64,000 nucleotides of DNA from Silvibacterium bohemicum (GTDB taxonomy: Bacteria > Acidobacteriota > Terriglobia > Terriglobales > Acidobacteriaceae). The position numbers were made by a program, and so were the translations under genes. A model generated the notes under the pieces. The model had not been told where the DNA came from. It did not search any database and saw nothing but the letters and a program-made list of their open reading frames with translations. Positions 53,846-62,013 of the stretch are shown piece after piece. Position 1 is the first letter of the stretch; the number at the start of each line of letters is the position of its first letter. Location: positions 332,029 to 396,028 of the forward strand of contig NZ_LBHJ01000002.1 of NCBI RefSeq assembly GCF_001006305.1, in the 5' to 3' direction.

Positions 53846-54715
53846 CTAAGGCTTGACCAGGTCTCCGTACAAATCCGGACGGCGGTCGCGGTAGAACTGC
53901 CACGTCTTGCGCACCTCGGCGATCTTGTCCAGGTCGAGATCGGCGGTAAGCACCTCGTCGTTATCGCGAGAGGCCTGCGCGAAGATCTGCCCGCGTGGAT
54001 CGCAGAAGTAGCTCTGCCCATAAAACTCGCCGATGTTCCACGGCGCTTCGGTGCCCACGCGATTGATCGCTCCAACGAAATAGCCGTTCGCAGCGGCGTG
54101 CGCAGGCTGCTCCAGCTTCCAGAGATATTCGCTGAGGCCGGCGACAGTCGCCGAAGGATTAAACACGATCTCCGCGCCGTTTAGTCCCAGCGCGCGTGCA
54201 CCCTCGGGAAAATGCCGGTCGTAGCAGATGTAGACACCGATCTTGCAGAAGCCCAGATCGAAGACCGGATAGCCGAGATTGCCGGGGCGAAAATAGAACT
54301 TCTCCCAGAAGCCAGGCGCTACATGCGGGATGTGCGTTTTGCGATATTTGCCGAGATAGCTGCCTTCGCGATCGATGATCGCGGCGGTGTTGTAGTAGAA
54401 GCCATCGGCTTCGATCTCGTAAACCGGAACAACGATGGCCAGCTTCAGCTCTTTGGCCAGCGCTTGCATCAGCTTGATGGTTGGCCCGTCCGGAACCGGC
54501 TCGGTGAAGTCGTACCAGCGAGTGGTCTGCTCGGCACAGAAATAAGGACCGTAGAAGATTTCCTGCAGACAAACGATCTGTGCTCCGGCTGCCCCGGCCT
54601 GCCGGATCATCGCGACATGCTTGTCGATCATGGATTGCTTGATCTGGCTGAGCGGCCGATCTGCCGGCTCCACATTCGTCGCCTGGATCAGGGAACATCG
54701 GACAACACGAGGCAT
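53846..54715 (-). CDS. Beta-ureidopropionase-like carbon-nitrogen hydrolase
   Basis: I choose the ATG at 54715 (MPRVVRCSLIQATN) with GGAGAG five bases upstream. The 289-residue nitrilase-superfamily enzyme has the Glu-Lys-Cys triad: Glu in VCLQEIFYGPYF (about residue 51), Lys in YRKTHIPHVAPGFWEKFYF (about 124) and Cys in GVYICYDRHFPEGAR (about 157). KFYFRPGN and the YxCYDRHFPE motif match beta-ureidopropionases, which release beta-alanine, CO2 and ammonia from N-carbamoyl-beta-alanine. It is first in the pyrimidine operon. N-carbamoylputrescine amidase is the main alternative, but the context favours ureidopropionase. Confidence 0.88.
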   Translation of the reverse strand: MPRVVRCSLIQATNVEPADRPLSQIKQSMIDKHVAMIRQAGAAGAQIVCLQEIFYGPYFCAEQTTRWYDFTEPVPDGPTIKLMQALAKELKLAIVVPVYEIEADGFYYNTAAIIDREGSYLGKYRKTHIPHVAPGFWEKFYFRPGNLGYPVFDLGFCKIGVYICYDRHFPEGARALGLNGAEIVFNPSATVAGLSEYLWKLEQPAHAAANGYFVGAINRVGTEAPWNIGEFYGQSYFCDPRGQIFAQASRDNDEVLTADLDLDKIAEVRKTWQFYRDRRPDLYGDLVKP

Positions 54716-54914
54716 CCATCTCTCCGAGAGTGAAATTACGAATGAATTTACTTTTGACGACCAGCTCGCCGGCTGCCGTTTCGTTCCATGCCGCAATCCT
54801 TGCCGAGAGAAGGATAGTGTACGCGAAATTAATTGTTATGCCAGAGGATTCGAGCCAGGAAGAGGCAAACGATAGACGGCGTTTTCAGGCAGATCTCCGG
54901 CCGCCTTACGGACT
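54716..54914. promoter_or_regulatory. Intergenic region holding the pyrimidine-operon promoter
   Basis: These 199 bases lie between the end of guaD and the start of the beta-ureidopropionase gene, both on the minus strand. An AT-rich GAAATTAATTGTTATG stretch at about 54826-54841 is the likeliest promoter region, but no operator is identified. Confidence 0.35.
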
Positions 54915-55394
54915 CTAATACTCGATCTTGTCAGACGCTTCGCGCCACGTCCGAAAGCTCTCCCAAGCCTCGTCCTGCATGAGTTGCAGCGCGGGGAGCG
55001 AGCGCTCGGTGCGGTCTAGCTTGAATTGCTGGTAGAGAAAAGAGTCGTCGAAGCCCGCCCGCGCCGCCGCATCGCAATCGTTGCCGTAATAAACAGCGTC
55101 GAGGCGCGCCCAATAGCTTGCCGCCAGGCACATGGGGCAGGGCTCGCAGCTTGTATACATCTCGCAGCCCTGTAGCGAAAAGACGCCCAGGGCCGCACAG
55201 GCCTTGCGGATGGCATTGATCTCGCCGTGGGCGGTGGGGTCGTTGGTCGCCGTAACGCTGTTGGCCGCCTCGCCTACGACAATCCCATCCCTCACGATAA
55301 CGGCGGCGAAAGGGCCGCCCGCCCCGCTGCGTACATTCTCGGTGGCCAGATCGATGGCCCGCTGCATATAGATTGGATTCGGTTCGTTTGGCAT
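54915..55394 (-). CDS. guaD: Guanine deaminase (cytidine-deaminase fold)
   Basis: The 159-residue zinc deaminase closely resembles Bacillus GuaD: GGPFAAVIVRDGIVVGEA (about residue 26), NDPTAHGEINAIRKAC with the zinc His and catalytic Glu (about 51), TSCEPCPMCLAASYWAR with the two zinc Cys (about 80) and GFDDSFLYQQF (about 115), where a domain-swapped C-terminal segment sits in this family. It converts guanine to xanthine and ammonia. It lies 33 bases from the divergent allantoinase start and on the same strand as the pyrimidine operon, so it links guanine breakdown to the urate pathway. Xanthine dehydrogenase is not seen here. Confidence 0.93.
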   Translation of the reverse strand: MPNEPNPIYMQRAIDLATENVRSGAGGPFAAVIVRDGIVVGEAANSVTATNDPTAHGEINAIRKACAALGVFSLQGCEMYTSCEPCPMCLAASYWARLDAVYYGNDCDAAARAGFDDSFLYQQFKLDRTERSLPALQLMQDEAWESFRTWREASDKIEY

Positions 55395-55427
55395 TCGCGC
55401 TTGCTCTGTGAGTCGTATAGCGGAATC

Positions 55428-56777
55428 ATGGACAGTATGGCACAGGCGTTTGTTTCGCAGCGGGTGGTAACTCCGGAAGGCGTTCGCGCCGCGGCTGTTC
55501 TTGAAGACGCGGGCACGATCACGGCCATCTGTCCTTCATCGGAGATTCCTGCCGGCTACGTGATCCGCGACTTCGGTAACCTCGTCATTCTTCCCGGCCT
55601 GGTCGATAGCCACGTCCATATCAACGAGCCTGGGCGCACCGAGTGGGAGGGTTTCTGGAGCGCAACCCGCGCAGCCTCTGCCGGTGGATACACCACGCTC
55701 ATCGACATGCCGCTGAACTGCCTGCCCGAGACCACGACCGTCGCCGCGCTCGAGGCCAAACGCGCAGCGGCCAAAGGACAATGCTTCGTCGATTGGGCCG
55801 CGTGGGGCGGAGTCGCAGGTGACAACGCTCTGGATATCGAACCTCTCGCCGCAGCCGGCGCCAAAGGCTTCAAGTGCTTCCTGATCTACCCGGGCTGCGA
55901 AGGCTTCCAGATGGTCACGCCATCGCAGCTTGAAGCGGCTCTGCCGCACGTCGCACGGACAGGATTGCCGCTGCTGGTCCACGCCGAACTCGACGATCCC
56001 ATTCAAGCCGCGACCGCTGAACTCTGCGAGGCCGACTGGCGCAGCTATGAAACTTATCTGCGTTCGAGGCCCGACGAAGCCGAGCTGACGGCGATATGCA
56101 TGTTGCTCGCTCTCAGCCGCGAATACCGGTTTCATCTGCACATCGTGCATCTGGCTTCGGCGCTGGCGCTCGATACATTGCGTGAAGCGCGCGCCGAAGG
56201 CCTGCCGGTCACCATAGAGACCTGCCCGCACTATCTTCACTTCGCCGCCGAGGACATCCCCGACGGCAGCACACTGCACAAATGCGCCCCGCCCATCCGC
56301 AGCCGCGACAACCGCGAGAGATTGTGGGAGGCCATCCGCGACGGCCTCATCGATCTCGTCGCTACGGACCACTCGCCCTGTCCGCCGGCGATGAAGCGGC
56401 TCGATGAAGGCCGTTTCGATACAGCGTGGGGCGGCATCGCCAGCCTCTCGGTTGCGATTTCGGTGATGTGGACAGGCATGCACGCACGCGGCTTCGGCCT
56501 TCACGACCTCGCACGGTTCATGGCGGAGAAGCCAGCGCGGCTCGCGCAGCTTGGCGGACGCAAGGGACAGCTCGCGGCTGGATACGACGCCGACTTTACG
56601 GTCTTCGATCCGGAGTCGAGGATTCGGATAACAGCTGACTCACTCCATACGCGCCATCGCATTTCGCCTTACCTGGGGGAGACTCTACACGGCAAGGTAG
56701 TAGCTACCTATTTGCGAGGCGGCATGGTCTTCGAAGAAGACCGCTTCTCGACTGAGCCATTAGGCATCGAGGTATGA
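55428..56777 (+). CDS. allB: Allantoinase
   Basis: I choose the ATG at 55428; the frame is open further upstream and overlaps guaD antisense. The 449-residue amidohydrolase opens allantoin to allantoate. Metal motifs: HxH in LVDSHVHINEPGRTEWEGF (about residue 60), carboxylated Lys in GFKCFLIYPG (about 148), His in LLVHAEL (about 185), HIVHLAS (about 240) and Asp in ATDHSPCPP (about 314). NEPGRTEWEGF is the typical allantoinase variant of the dihydropyrimidinase motif. It leads a plus-strand purine-catabolic cluster. Identification firm. Confidence 0.95.
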   Translation: MDSMAQAFVSQRVVTPEGVRAAAVLEDAGTITAICPSSEIPAGYVIRDFGNLVILPGLVDSHVHINEPGRTEWEGFWSATRAASAGGYTTLIDMPLNCLPETTTVAALEAKRAAAKGQCFVDWAAWGGVAGDNALDIEPLAAAGAKGFKCFLIYPGCEGFQMVTPSQLEAALPHVARTGLPLLVHAELDDPIQAATAELCEADWRSYETYLRSRPDEAELTAICMLLALSREYRFHLHIVHLASALALDTLREARAEGLPVTIETCPHYLHFAAEDIPDGSTLHKCAPPIRSRDNRERLWEAIRDGLIDLVATDHSPCPPAMKRLDEGRFDTAWGGIASLSVAISVMWTGMHARGFGLHDLARFMAEKPARLAQLGGRKGQLAAGYDADFTVFDPESRIRITADSLHTRHRISPYLGETLHGKVVATYLRGGMVFEEDRFSTEPLGIEV

Positions 56778-56810
56778 GCAGTGGCTCCTGCGGCAGCGAT
56801 GCGCCGTAGT

Positions 56811-56960
56811 ATGATGAGTCAATTTTGCCGGAGGCGTGCCACTATCAGTACCAACTCATCTGTAATCGCGGCACGGATCGTCATTGCCGAATATCGTCGC
56901 CACATTGGGGGCGGGCTGCTCGAGAAAATGTTTACTTTCGCAGCGGAGGCGCGGCGATGA
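56811..56960 (+). CDS. Possible 49-residue small protein between allB and uraD (tentative)
   Basis: An ATG at 56811 opens a 49-codon frame whose TGA (56958-56960) overlaps the uraD ATG as ATGA. The predicted product has an amphipathic stretch (SSVIAARIVIAEYRRHIGGG) and ends in EARR. It fills a 179-base gap in an otherwise tight operon. No ribosome-binding site precedes it, and uraD has its own CGGAGG, so coupling is not needed. I do not recognise the sequence. This may be chance. Confidence 0.2.
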   Translation: MMSQFCRRRATISTNSSVIAARIVIAEYRRHIGGGLLEKMFTFAAEARR

Positions 56961-57469
56961 ATCCAACTTTGCAGCGCTGGAACGAGTTTGACGTCACCAC
57001 GGCCGAGTCCGAGATCCTGCCCTGCTGTGGCTCCCGCGCGTGGGCTCAGGAGCTCGCCGCACTCCGGCCGTTTTCTGAGCCGGAGGATCTCCTCCAAACA
57101 TCTGAGGATGTTTGGTCGCGTCTTGATGTCGCCGACTGGGATGAGGCCTTTGCCAGCCATCCGCGCATCGGTGAGCGCAAATCCTCGCAAGCGACGACCG
57201 CGCCATCCGCGCAGTTCTCGAGCGAGGAGCAGCGCAGCGCCGCAGGTGCATCCGCGGATATTCAGGAGCAACTAAAACGCGCTAACGCCGCGTATGAGGC
57301 CCGCTTTGGCCGAATCTACATCGTCTGCGCGAGCGGAAAATCCGCCGAAGAGATGCTGGCGATTCTCCTGCAGCGGCTGGAAAATGATGGCGTAGCCGAG
57401 CTCCGCGAAGCCGCCGAGCAGCAGCGGCAGATCACGCAGCTTCGGCTGAGAAAGTGGTTGCAGATTTGA
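56957..57469 (+). CDS. uraD: OHCU decarboxylase
   Basis: I choose the ATG at 56957 with CGGAGG eight bases upstream. The 170-residue enzyme decarboxylates 2-oxo-4-hydroxy-4-carboxy-5-ureidoimidazoline to (S)-allantoin. Motifs: SRAWAQELAALRPF (about residue 23), ASHPRIGER (about 69), whose His fits the catalytic residue, SEEQRSAAGAS (about 88), FIYIVCASGKS-like RIYIVCASGKSAEEML (about 119) and the final LRLRKWLQI. Length is normal. It lies directly before HIU hydrolase and urate oxidase. The stop overlaps the TTG start of uraH. Identification firm. Confidence 0.93.
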   Translation: MNPTLQRWNEFDVTTAESEILPCCGSRAWAQELAALRPFSEPEDLLQTSEDVWSRLDVADWDEAFASHPRIGERKSSQATTAPSAQFSSEEQRSAAGASADIQEQLKRANAAYEARFGRIYIVCASGKSAEEMLAILLQRLENDGVAELREAAEQQRQITQLRLRKWLQI

Positions 57470-57807
57470 GCGGAATCTCGACGCACATCCTCGATACTTC
57501 GTTGGGCCGTCCTGCGGCTGCCGTGGCCGTGACTCTGGAGCAGAAAATCGGCGACGCATGGGTCTTCCTCTCGAGGCAAACGACCGATGGCCATGGGCGC
57601 GTGAAACAGATGCTGCCCGACGCGAAGGCACTGGAAGCGGCGGAGTATCGGCTCTCTTTTGCGACCGGTGCTTATTTTGCGGCGTTCGGAGTCGCCGGGC
57701 TCTATCCTGTAGTCGAGATCACTTTCGAGGTTTGCAGCGGCGGCGGCCACTACCACATACCGCTGCTGCTGACGGCGAATGGATACTCTACCTATCGGGG
57801 AAGCTGA
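57466..57807 (+). CDS. uraH: 5-hydroxyisourate hydrolase
   Basis: I choose the TTG at 57466, which overlaps the uraD stop (TTGA) and gives the family-typical start of Met-Ser-Gly then ISTHILDTSLGRPA; a GTG at 57454 would add four residues. The 113-residue transthyretin-like enzyme hydrolyses 5-hydroxyisourate to OHCU. Catalytic motifs: His in STHILD, TTDGHGRVKQ with the conserved Arg (about residue 45), HYHIPLLLTANGYSTYRGS at the C-terminus with the diagnostic YRGS. It is the step between urate oxidase and UraD. Identification firm; start codon uncertain. Confidence 0.92.
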   Translation: MSGISTHILDTSLGRPAAAVAVTLEQKIGDAWVFLSRQTTDGHGRVKQMLPDAKALEAAEYRLSFATGAYFAAFGVAGLYPVVEITFEVCSGGGHYHIPLLLTANGYSTYRGS

Positions 57808-57811
57808 CGGC

Positions 57812-58669
57812 ATGCCCATTGAGCTTGGCGCGAATCGTTATGGAAAATCCCGCGTGCGCCTGATGAAGGTCACACGCGGCGACGGGGCGCACTCGGTTGT
57901 TGAATGGAACGTCGAAGTCTGGCTCAGAGGCGATTTCCACGAGTGCTTTGTAGACGGAGACAACAGCCGAATTCTTCCCACAGACACGATGAAGAATACC
58001 GTCTACTCGCTGGCTCGCGCGTCTGCTGCGGCATCGCCCGAAGCCTTTGCCGTCGAGCTAGCCTCGCACTTCATCGACAACAATCCTCATGCGGACGGTG
58101 CGGAAATCCGCATCCAGTCGACACCGTGGAAGCAACTCGGAGTGAACGACGCTACTCTTCCTTACTCCTTCACGCATGACGCCAATAAAATTGGCACAGT
58201 AGTAGTTACAATTGGCCGTGAAAGCGCGCCTGTCATCACATCCGGCTTTGAAAAGCTCTGGCTCTTGAAGACGGCAAACTCCGGTTTTGCAGGTTTCATG
58301 AAAGATCGTCTGACGACATTGAAGGAGACGCATGACCGTCTTCTCGGCACGCTGGCCGAGGCGTCGTGGCTCTACACTGGCGAGAGTCTCGACTTCAATG
58401 CTCTGCGGCGACGCATCGAAGCTGCGCTCCTTATCGCGTTTGCCGAGCACGATAGCCTTTCGGTCCAGCAAACCTTGTATGCCATGGCAGAAGCTGCGCT
58501 CGAAAATGTTCCGGAGATCGCGCAGATTCATCTCTCGATGCCGAACAAGCATTGCAACCTCGTCGATCTCTCGCCGTTTGGGCAGGACAATCCCAATGAA
58601 ATCTTCGTTCCTACCGATGAGCCGCACGGCTCGATTGAAGCAACAGTTTTCCGGCAGGGCGTGAAATGA
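57812..58669 (+). CDS. Urate oxidase (uricase)
   Basis: I choose the ATG at 57812 (MPIELGANRYGKSRVRL). The 285-residue cofactor-free enzyme oxidises urate to 5-hydroxyisourate. Two T-fold repeats are expected. The catalytic Lys in NRYGKSRVRL (about residue 11), Thr in LPTDTMKNTVY (about 60), the motif FEKLWLLKTANSGFAGF (about 147) and Asn in LSMPNKHCNL (about 246) match uricases. It uses O2, so aerobic growth on purines is implied. It lies five bases after uraH and overlaps allantoate amidohydrolase by four. Some bacteria carry uricase fused to UraD (PucL); here they are separate genes. Confidence 0.93.
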   Translation: MPIELGANRYGKSRVRLMKVTRGDGAHSVVEWNVEVWLRGDFHECFVDGDNSRILPTDTMKNTVYSLARASAAASPEAFAVELASHFIDNNPHADGAEIRIQSTPWKQLGVNDATLPYSFTHDANKIGTVVVTIGRESAPVITSGFEKLWLLKTANSGFAGFMKDRLTTLKETHDRLLGTLAEASWLYTGESLDFNALRRRIEAALLIAFAEHDSLSVQQTLYAMAEAALENVPEIAQIHLSMPNKHCNLVDLSPFGQDNPNEIFVPTDEPHGSIEATVFRQGVK

Positions 58670-59958
58670 AGGCAATCGAAGCCAGTTCGACGGCCTTGGT
58701 CGCAAAAAGCTTCGACGCTCTCGCCGCGGAGATCATCGCGCGCTGCGCAGCTCTCTCTCGCTTCACGGAAGAGCCGGGGCGAATCACGCGCACCTTTCTT
58801 TCTCCGGCCATGGAGGATTGCCATCGTCTCGTCCGCCGCTGGATGGAAGAAACGGGGATGGAAGTGTTCGTCGATCGCGCGGGAAACCTGCGTGGTTATT
58901 ATTCTGCTGCCGAAGAGCGAGAGGCCCCACGCATCATCCTCGCCTCGCACCTTGATACCGTGCCCAATGCGGGAAGATACGACGGCATCCTCGGCGTCCT
59001 GCTCGGGCTTGGCGTGGTGGAAGCTCTGAATGGTCTCCATCTCCGTTGCGGCATCGAGGTAATCGGCTTCTCCGATGAAGAGGGCGTGCGCTACGGACTG
59101 CCCTTCATCGGCAGCCGCGCTCTTGCCGGCACGCTCGGACCACCGCAACTTGCTCGGCTCGATGCCAACGGCATTCGCATGGCAGTTGCGCTTGGAGATT
59201 ACGCGGCGGCGCATCCGGAAGCGGTGGAAGCAGCGCTTCACCCGAAGACGCGCGGCTATCTGGAGTTCCACATCGAGCAGGGGCCGGTCCTCGATGAGTC
59301 GCAATTACCGATGGGCGTCGTCGACGCGATTGCCGGGCAGAGCCGCGCGGTGGTCACCTTCCGCGGACGAGCCGGCCATGCGGGAACCACGCCGATGACG
59401 CTGCGCCGCGACGCGCTAGCCGCAGCTGCCGAGTGGCTCGTGGCCGTCGAAGCGGCTGGATTGGCGGCTCCAGGGCTTGTCGCCACTGCGGGCAAGATCG
59501 TCGCCGAGCCCGGCGCAGCCAACGTAATTCCAGAATTGTGCCGCTGCACGCTCGATGTGCGCCACGCAAGCGATGAGATCCGAACTACTGCCTTGAAACA
59601 AATTCTGGCCAGTGCCGACGCCATCGCCGCGGGAAGACAGATTGCGGTCGAGCACACGATCGAGGTCGACCAGGCCGCTGTTGCGCTCAATCCCGCGCTC
59701 ACCGCCCTTGCCGAAAAAGCTGTTCTCGCCGCCGGCCACCCTGCACCACGCATGATCAGCGGAGCCGGACACGATGCGATGATCCTGGCTGCGAAGACTC
59801 CTGCGGCGATGATCTTCCTCCGCAGTCCGGGGGGCATCAGCCACCATCCTGAGGAATCGGTTCTGGCGGAAGATGTGGCCGCTGCGTTGCGTGCCGGATT
59901 AAATTTCCTCGATCTGTTCGAAAACCACCTGGAAAGCGAGTCCTCTTGCACAACTTAG
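58666..59958 (+). CDS. allC: Allantoate amidohydrolase (M20 family)
   Basis: The 430-residue zinc amidohydrolase converts allantoate to ureidoglycine. Metal motifs: LASHLDTVPNAGRYDGILGV (about residue 88), FSDEEGVRYGLPFIGSRALA (about 131), His in EFHIEQGPVLDE (about 203), the dimerisation-domain GRAGHAGTTPM (about 233) and GAGHDAMIL (about 364). The spacing of EEGVRYG fits AllC more than ureidoglycolate amidohydrolase. ATGA overlap with the uricase stop gives coupling. The next gene uses a TTG within its last codons. Close paralogue at 60685 does the second hydrolysis. Confidence 0.9.
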   Translation: MKAIEASSTALVAKSFDALAAEIIARCAALSRFTEEPGRITRTFLSPAMEDCHRLVRRWMEETGMEVFVDRAGNLRGYYSAAEEREAPRIILASHLDTVPNAGRYDGILGVLLGLGVVEALNGLHLRCGIEVIGFSDEEGVRYGLPFIGSRALAGTLGPPQLARLDANGIRMAVALGDYAAAHPEAVEAALHPKTRGYLEFHIEQGPVLDESQLPMGVVDAIAGQSRAVVTFRGRAGHAGTTPMTLRRDALAAAAEWLVAVEAAGLAAPGLVATAGKIVAEPGAANVIPELCRCTLDVRHASDEIRTTALKQILASADAIAAGRQIAVEHTIEVDQAAVALNPALTALAEKAVLAAGHPAPRMISGAGHDAMILAAKTPAAMIFLRSPGGISHHPEESVLAEDVAAALRAGLNFLDLFENHLESESSCTT

Positions 59959-60680
59959 GCCAGACTCGAAGCGTGCGCCGCCCCAATCACTCGCTGCACA
60001 CGCCCGATGCGTTCATTCGCACCCGGCTGCCGGGCATGAGCAAAGCCTCGGCTATCGTCCATGCCTCGCCCGCGCTGGGTGCGTCGTTTACGCAATACTC
60101 TGCGGAAATCGAGCCCGGCGGCACACTTGGCAGCTGCTCTTTTCAGCGCTTTTTCTACGTACTCGAAGGCGAGGTTCATCTAGACCTCGACGGTGATCGT
60201 CACACGCTCGTCAAAGATGGGTACGCCTACCTGCCGCAGGATTTTTCTCACTCTCTGACCGCCGCTCAGCCGTCTCGCCTGGCCGTAATCGAGAAGCGCT
60301 ATCAGCTTTTACCCGGCGTGAGTCCGTCCGCCCCTATCGTTGCCAGCGAGTCGGAGATCGTTGGCCAGCCGCTGATGGGCGATGTCGACCTTACCCTGCG
60401 CGCTCTGCTTCCCGACACCTTGACCTTCGACTTTGCAGTGAACACCATGACCTACCAGCCCGGCGCGGCTCTCAGCATGGTCGAGATGCATGTCATGGAG
60501 CACGGTCTGCTCATGCTTGAGGGCGGCGGCATCTATCGTCTTGACGACGCCTGGTATCCGGTCAGTGTGGGAGACTTCATTTGGATGGGGCCATACTGTC
60601 CTCAATGGTTTGGAGCGATTGGCAAAACTCCGGCGAAATATCTCATCTACAAGGATTGGAACCGTCATCCACTTGGTTAA
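59946..60680 (+). CDS. allE: (S)-ureidoglycine aminohydrolase
   Basis: The 244-residue bicupin converts ureidoglycine to (S)-ureidoglycolate and ammonia. Both cupin halves are present: QRFFYVLEGEVHLDLDGDRH (about residue 66) and EMHVMEHGLLMLEGGGIYRL (about 180) with manganese ligands Glu, His, His and Gln in WMGPYCPQWFG. The N-terminal LGQTRSVRRPN followed by LHTPDAF matches the family. The start is TTG at 59946, overlapping allC by 13 bases; the first in-frame ATG would remove the conserved N-terminus. Four bases separate it from the next gene. Identification firm. Confidence 0.92.
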   Translation: MHNLGQTRSVRRPNHSLHTPDAFIRTRLPGMSKASAIVHASPALGASFTQYSAEIEPGGTLGSCSFQRFFYVLEGEVHLDLDGDRHTLVKDGYAYLPQDFSHSLTAAQPSRLAVIEKRYQLLPGVSPSAPIVASESEIVGQPLMGDVDLTLRALLPDTLTFDFAVNTMTYQPGAALSMVEMHVMEHGLLMLEGGGIYRLDDAWYPVSVGDFIWMGPYCPQWFGAIGKTPAKYLIYKDWNRHPLG

Positions 60681-60684
60681 TGCA

Positions 60685-61944
60685 ATGAACTTCAAGATCG
60701 ATCAGCAACGACTGAATCGCGAACTCGATACGCTGGCCTCTTTTTCGGCCGACCCGGCTCCGGCGGTCACTCGCGTTGTCTTCAGCGAGCAGGATCTCGC
60801 GGCGCGCGCGTGGATCAAGGAACGCTTTCGTGAGGCCGGCCTCACCATGCGCGACGACGCGGTAGGCAATACCTTCGCGCGCTGGGCGGGAGCCAATCCC
60901 GATCTTCCTGCCGTGGGAACAGGCTCACATATCGATGCCATTCCGCACGCCGGGAAATTTGATGGAACGGTCGGAGTACTCGGCTCGCTCGAGGCGATTC
61001 GCGCTCTCCAGGCTGCCGGGTTCAAGCCGCGGCGATCGATCGAGCTGGTCTTGTTCACCGCCGAAGAGCCCACGCGCTTCGGCATCGGCTGCCTGGGCAG
61101 TCGCGTGATCTCCGGAAGCCTCACGCCCGCTGCGGATGTTCAATTGCGCGAAGCATCGGCCGGCCCGGAAGGCCACGGGCAGACACTGGAGTCCGTTCGC
61201 AAGAGCGCCGGCTTTACCGGATCGCTGGATAGCGCACTTCTGCCGCAAAATTACTTCTCCGCATTCATCGAGCTGCATATCGAACAGGGTTCGATCCTGG
61301 AGAGTGAAGGCGTCTCGGTCGGCCTGGTCTCGGACATCGCCGCACCGGCGGCTTTTCACATCGTCATTGAAGGGGAAGGCGGTCACGCCGGCGCGCGGCT
61401 TATGCCCGGACGCAAAGACGCCCTCTGCGCCGCGGCGGAGATCATCCTCGCCGTGGAACGCTCCGTGCTCGCTACCGGCGCGACTGACACTGTGGGTACG
61501 GTGGGCATCTGTCAGGTGCATCCGGGCGCCATGAACTCCATTCCCAGCCGGGTTCAGCTCTCGCTCGACCTTCGCGATACCGACGCCGCTCGTCGCGATG
61601 CGGCGCTGGAGCAAATCCACAATGCCTGCGGAGAGATTGCCTCTCGCCGCCGCGTGGCCATCAAGCTGGAAACCATCAATGCCGATGCTCCCGCGCAAAG
61701 TTCGCCCGAAATTGTGAAAGCTCTCAAGGAGGCGTGCGATGCGGAGGCCGTCTCGTATCGAACCATGGTCAGCCGCGCCTATCACGACACCTTGTTCATG
61801 GCGCGCCTCGCCCCGGTCGCAATGATGTTCATCCCCTGCAAGGGAGGGGTGAGCCATCGTCCTGACGAATACTCCTCGCCCGAACAGATCCACCAGGGGG
61901 TCAAGGTGTTGGCCCGAGTTCTGGCCGGTCTCAGCGCCATTTAA
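60685..61944 (+). CDS. M20 amidohydrolase, probable ureidoglycolate amidohydrolase
   Basis: I choose the ATG at 60685 (MNFKIDQQRLNREL). The 419-residue enzyme is a paralogue of AllC. Metal motifs: TGSHIDAIPHAGKFDGTVGV (about residue 77), FTAEEPTRFGIGCLGSRVIS (about 119), IELHIEQGSIL (about 195), GEGGHAGARLM (about 231) and SRAYHDTLFMARL (about 367). EEPTRFGIGCLGSR is the pattern I recall in plant-type ureidoglycolate amidohydrolases, as opposed to EEGVRYG of AllC. It would yield glyoxylate, CO2 and two ammonia, ending the urate pathway. It lies four bases after allE. The substrate is inferred from position and motif. Confidence 0.82.
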   Translation: MNFKIDQQRLNRELDTLASFSADPAPAVTRVVFSEQDLAARAWIKERFREAGLTMRDDAVGNTFARWAGANPDLPAVGTGSHIDAIPHAGKFDGTVGVLGSLEAIRALQAAGFKPRRSIELVLFTAEEPTRFGIGCLGSRVISGSLTPAADVQLREASAGPEGHGQTLESVRKSAGFTGSLDSALLPQNYFSAFIELHIEQGSILESEGVSVGLVSDIAAPAAFHIVIEGEGGHAGARLMPGRKDALCAAAEIILAVERSVLATGATDTVGTVGICQVHPGAMNSIPSRVQLSLDLRDTDAARRDAALEQIHNACGEIASRRRVAIKLETINADAPAQSSPEIVKALKEACDAEAVSYRTMVSRAYHDTLFMARLAPVAMMFIPCKGGVSHRPDEYSSPEQIHQGVKVLARVLAGLSAI

Positions 61945-62013
61945 CCGGCGGTAGTTGACCGCCCCGCCGCGAATCCTTAACCTCAAATTAGACCCACCCT
62001 GCGAGGCTTCACC

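Noticed and set aside
61947..61963. GGCGGT/ACCGCC hairpin after the last purine gene as a terminator
   Set aside because: Only six pairs and no T-run; too weak to separate the purine cluster from DUF177 with confidence.
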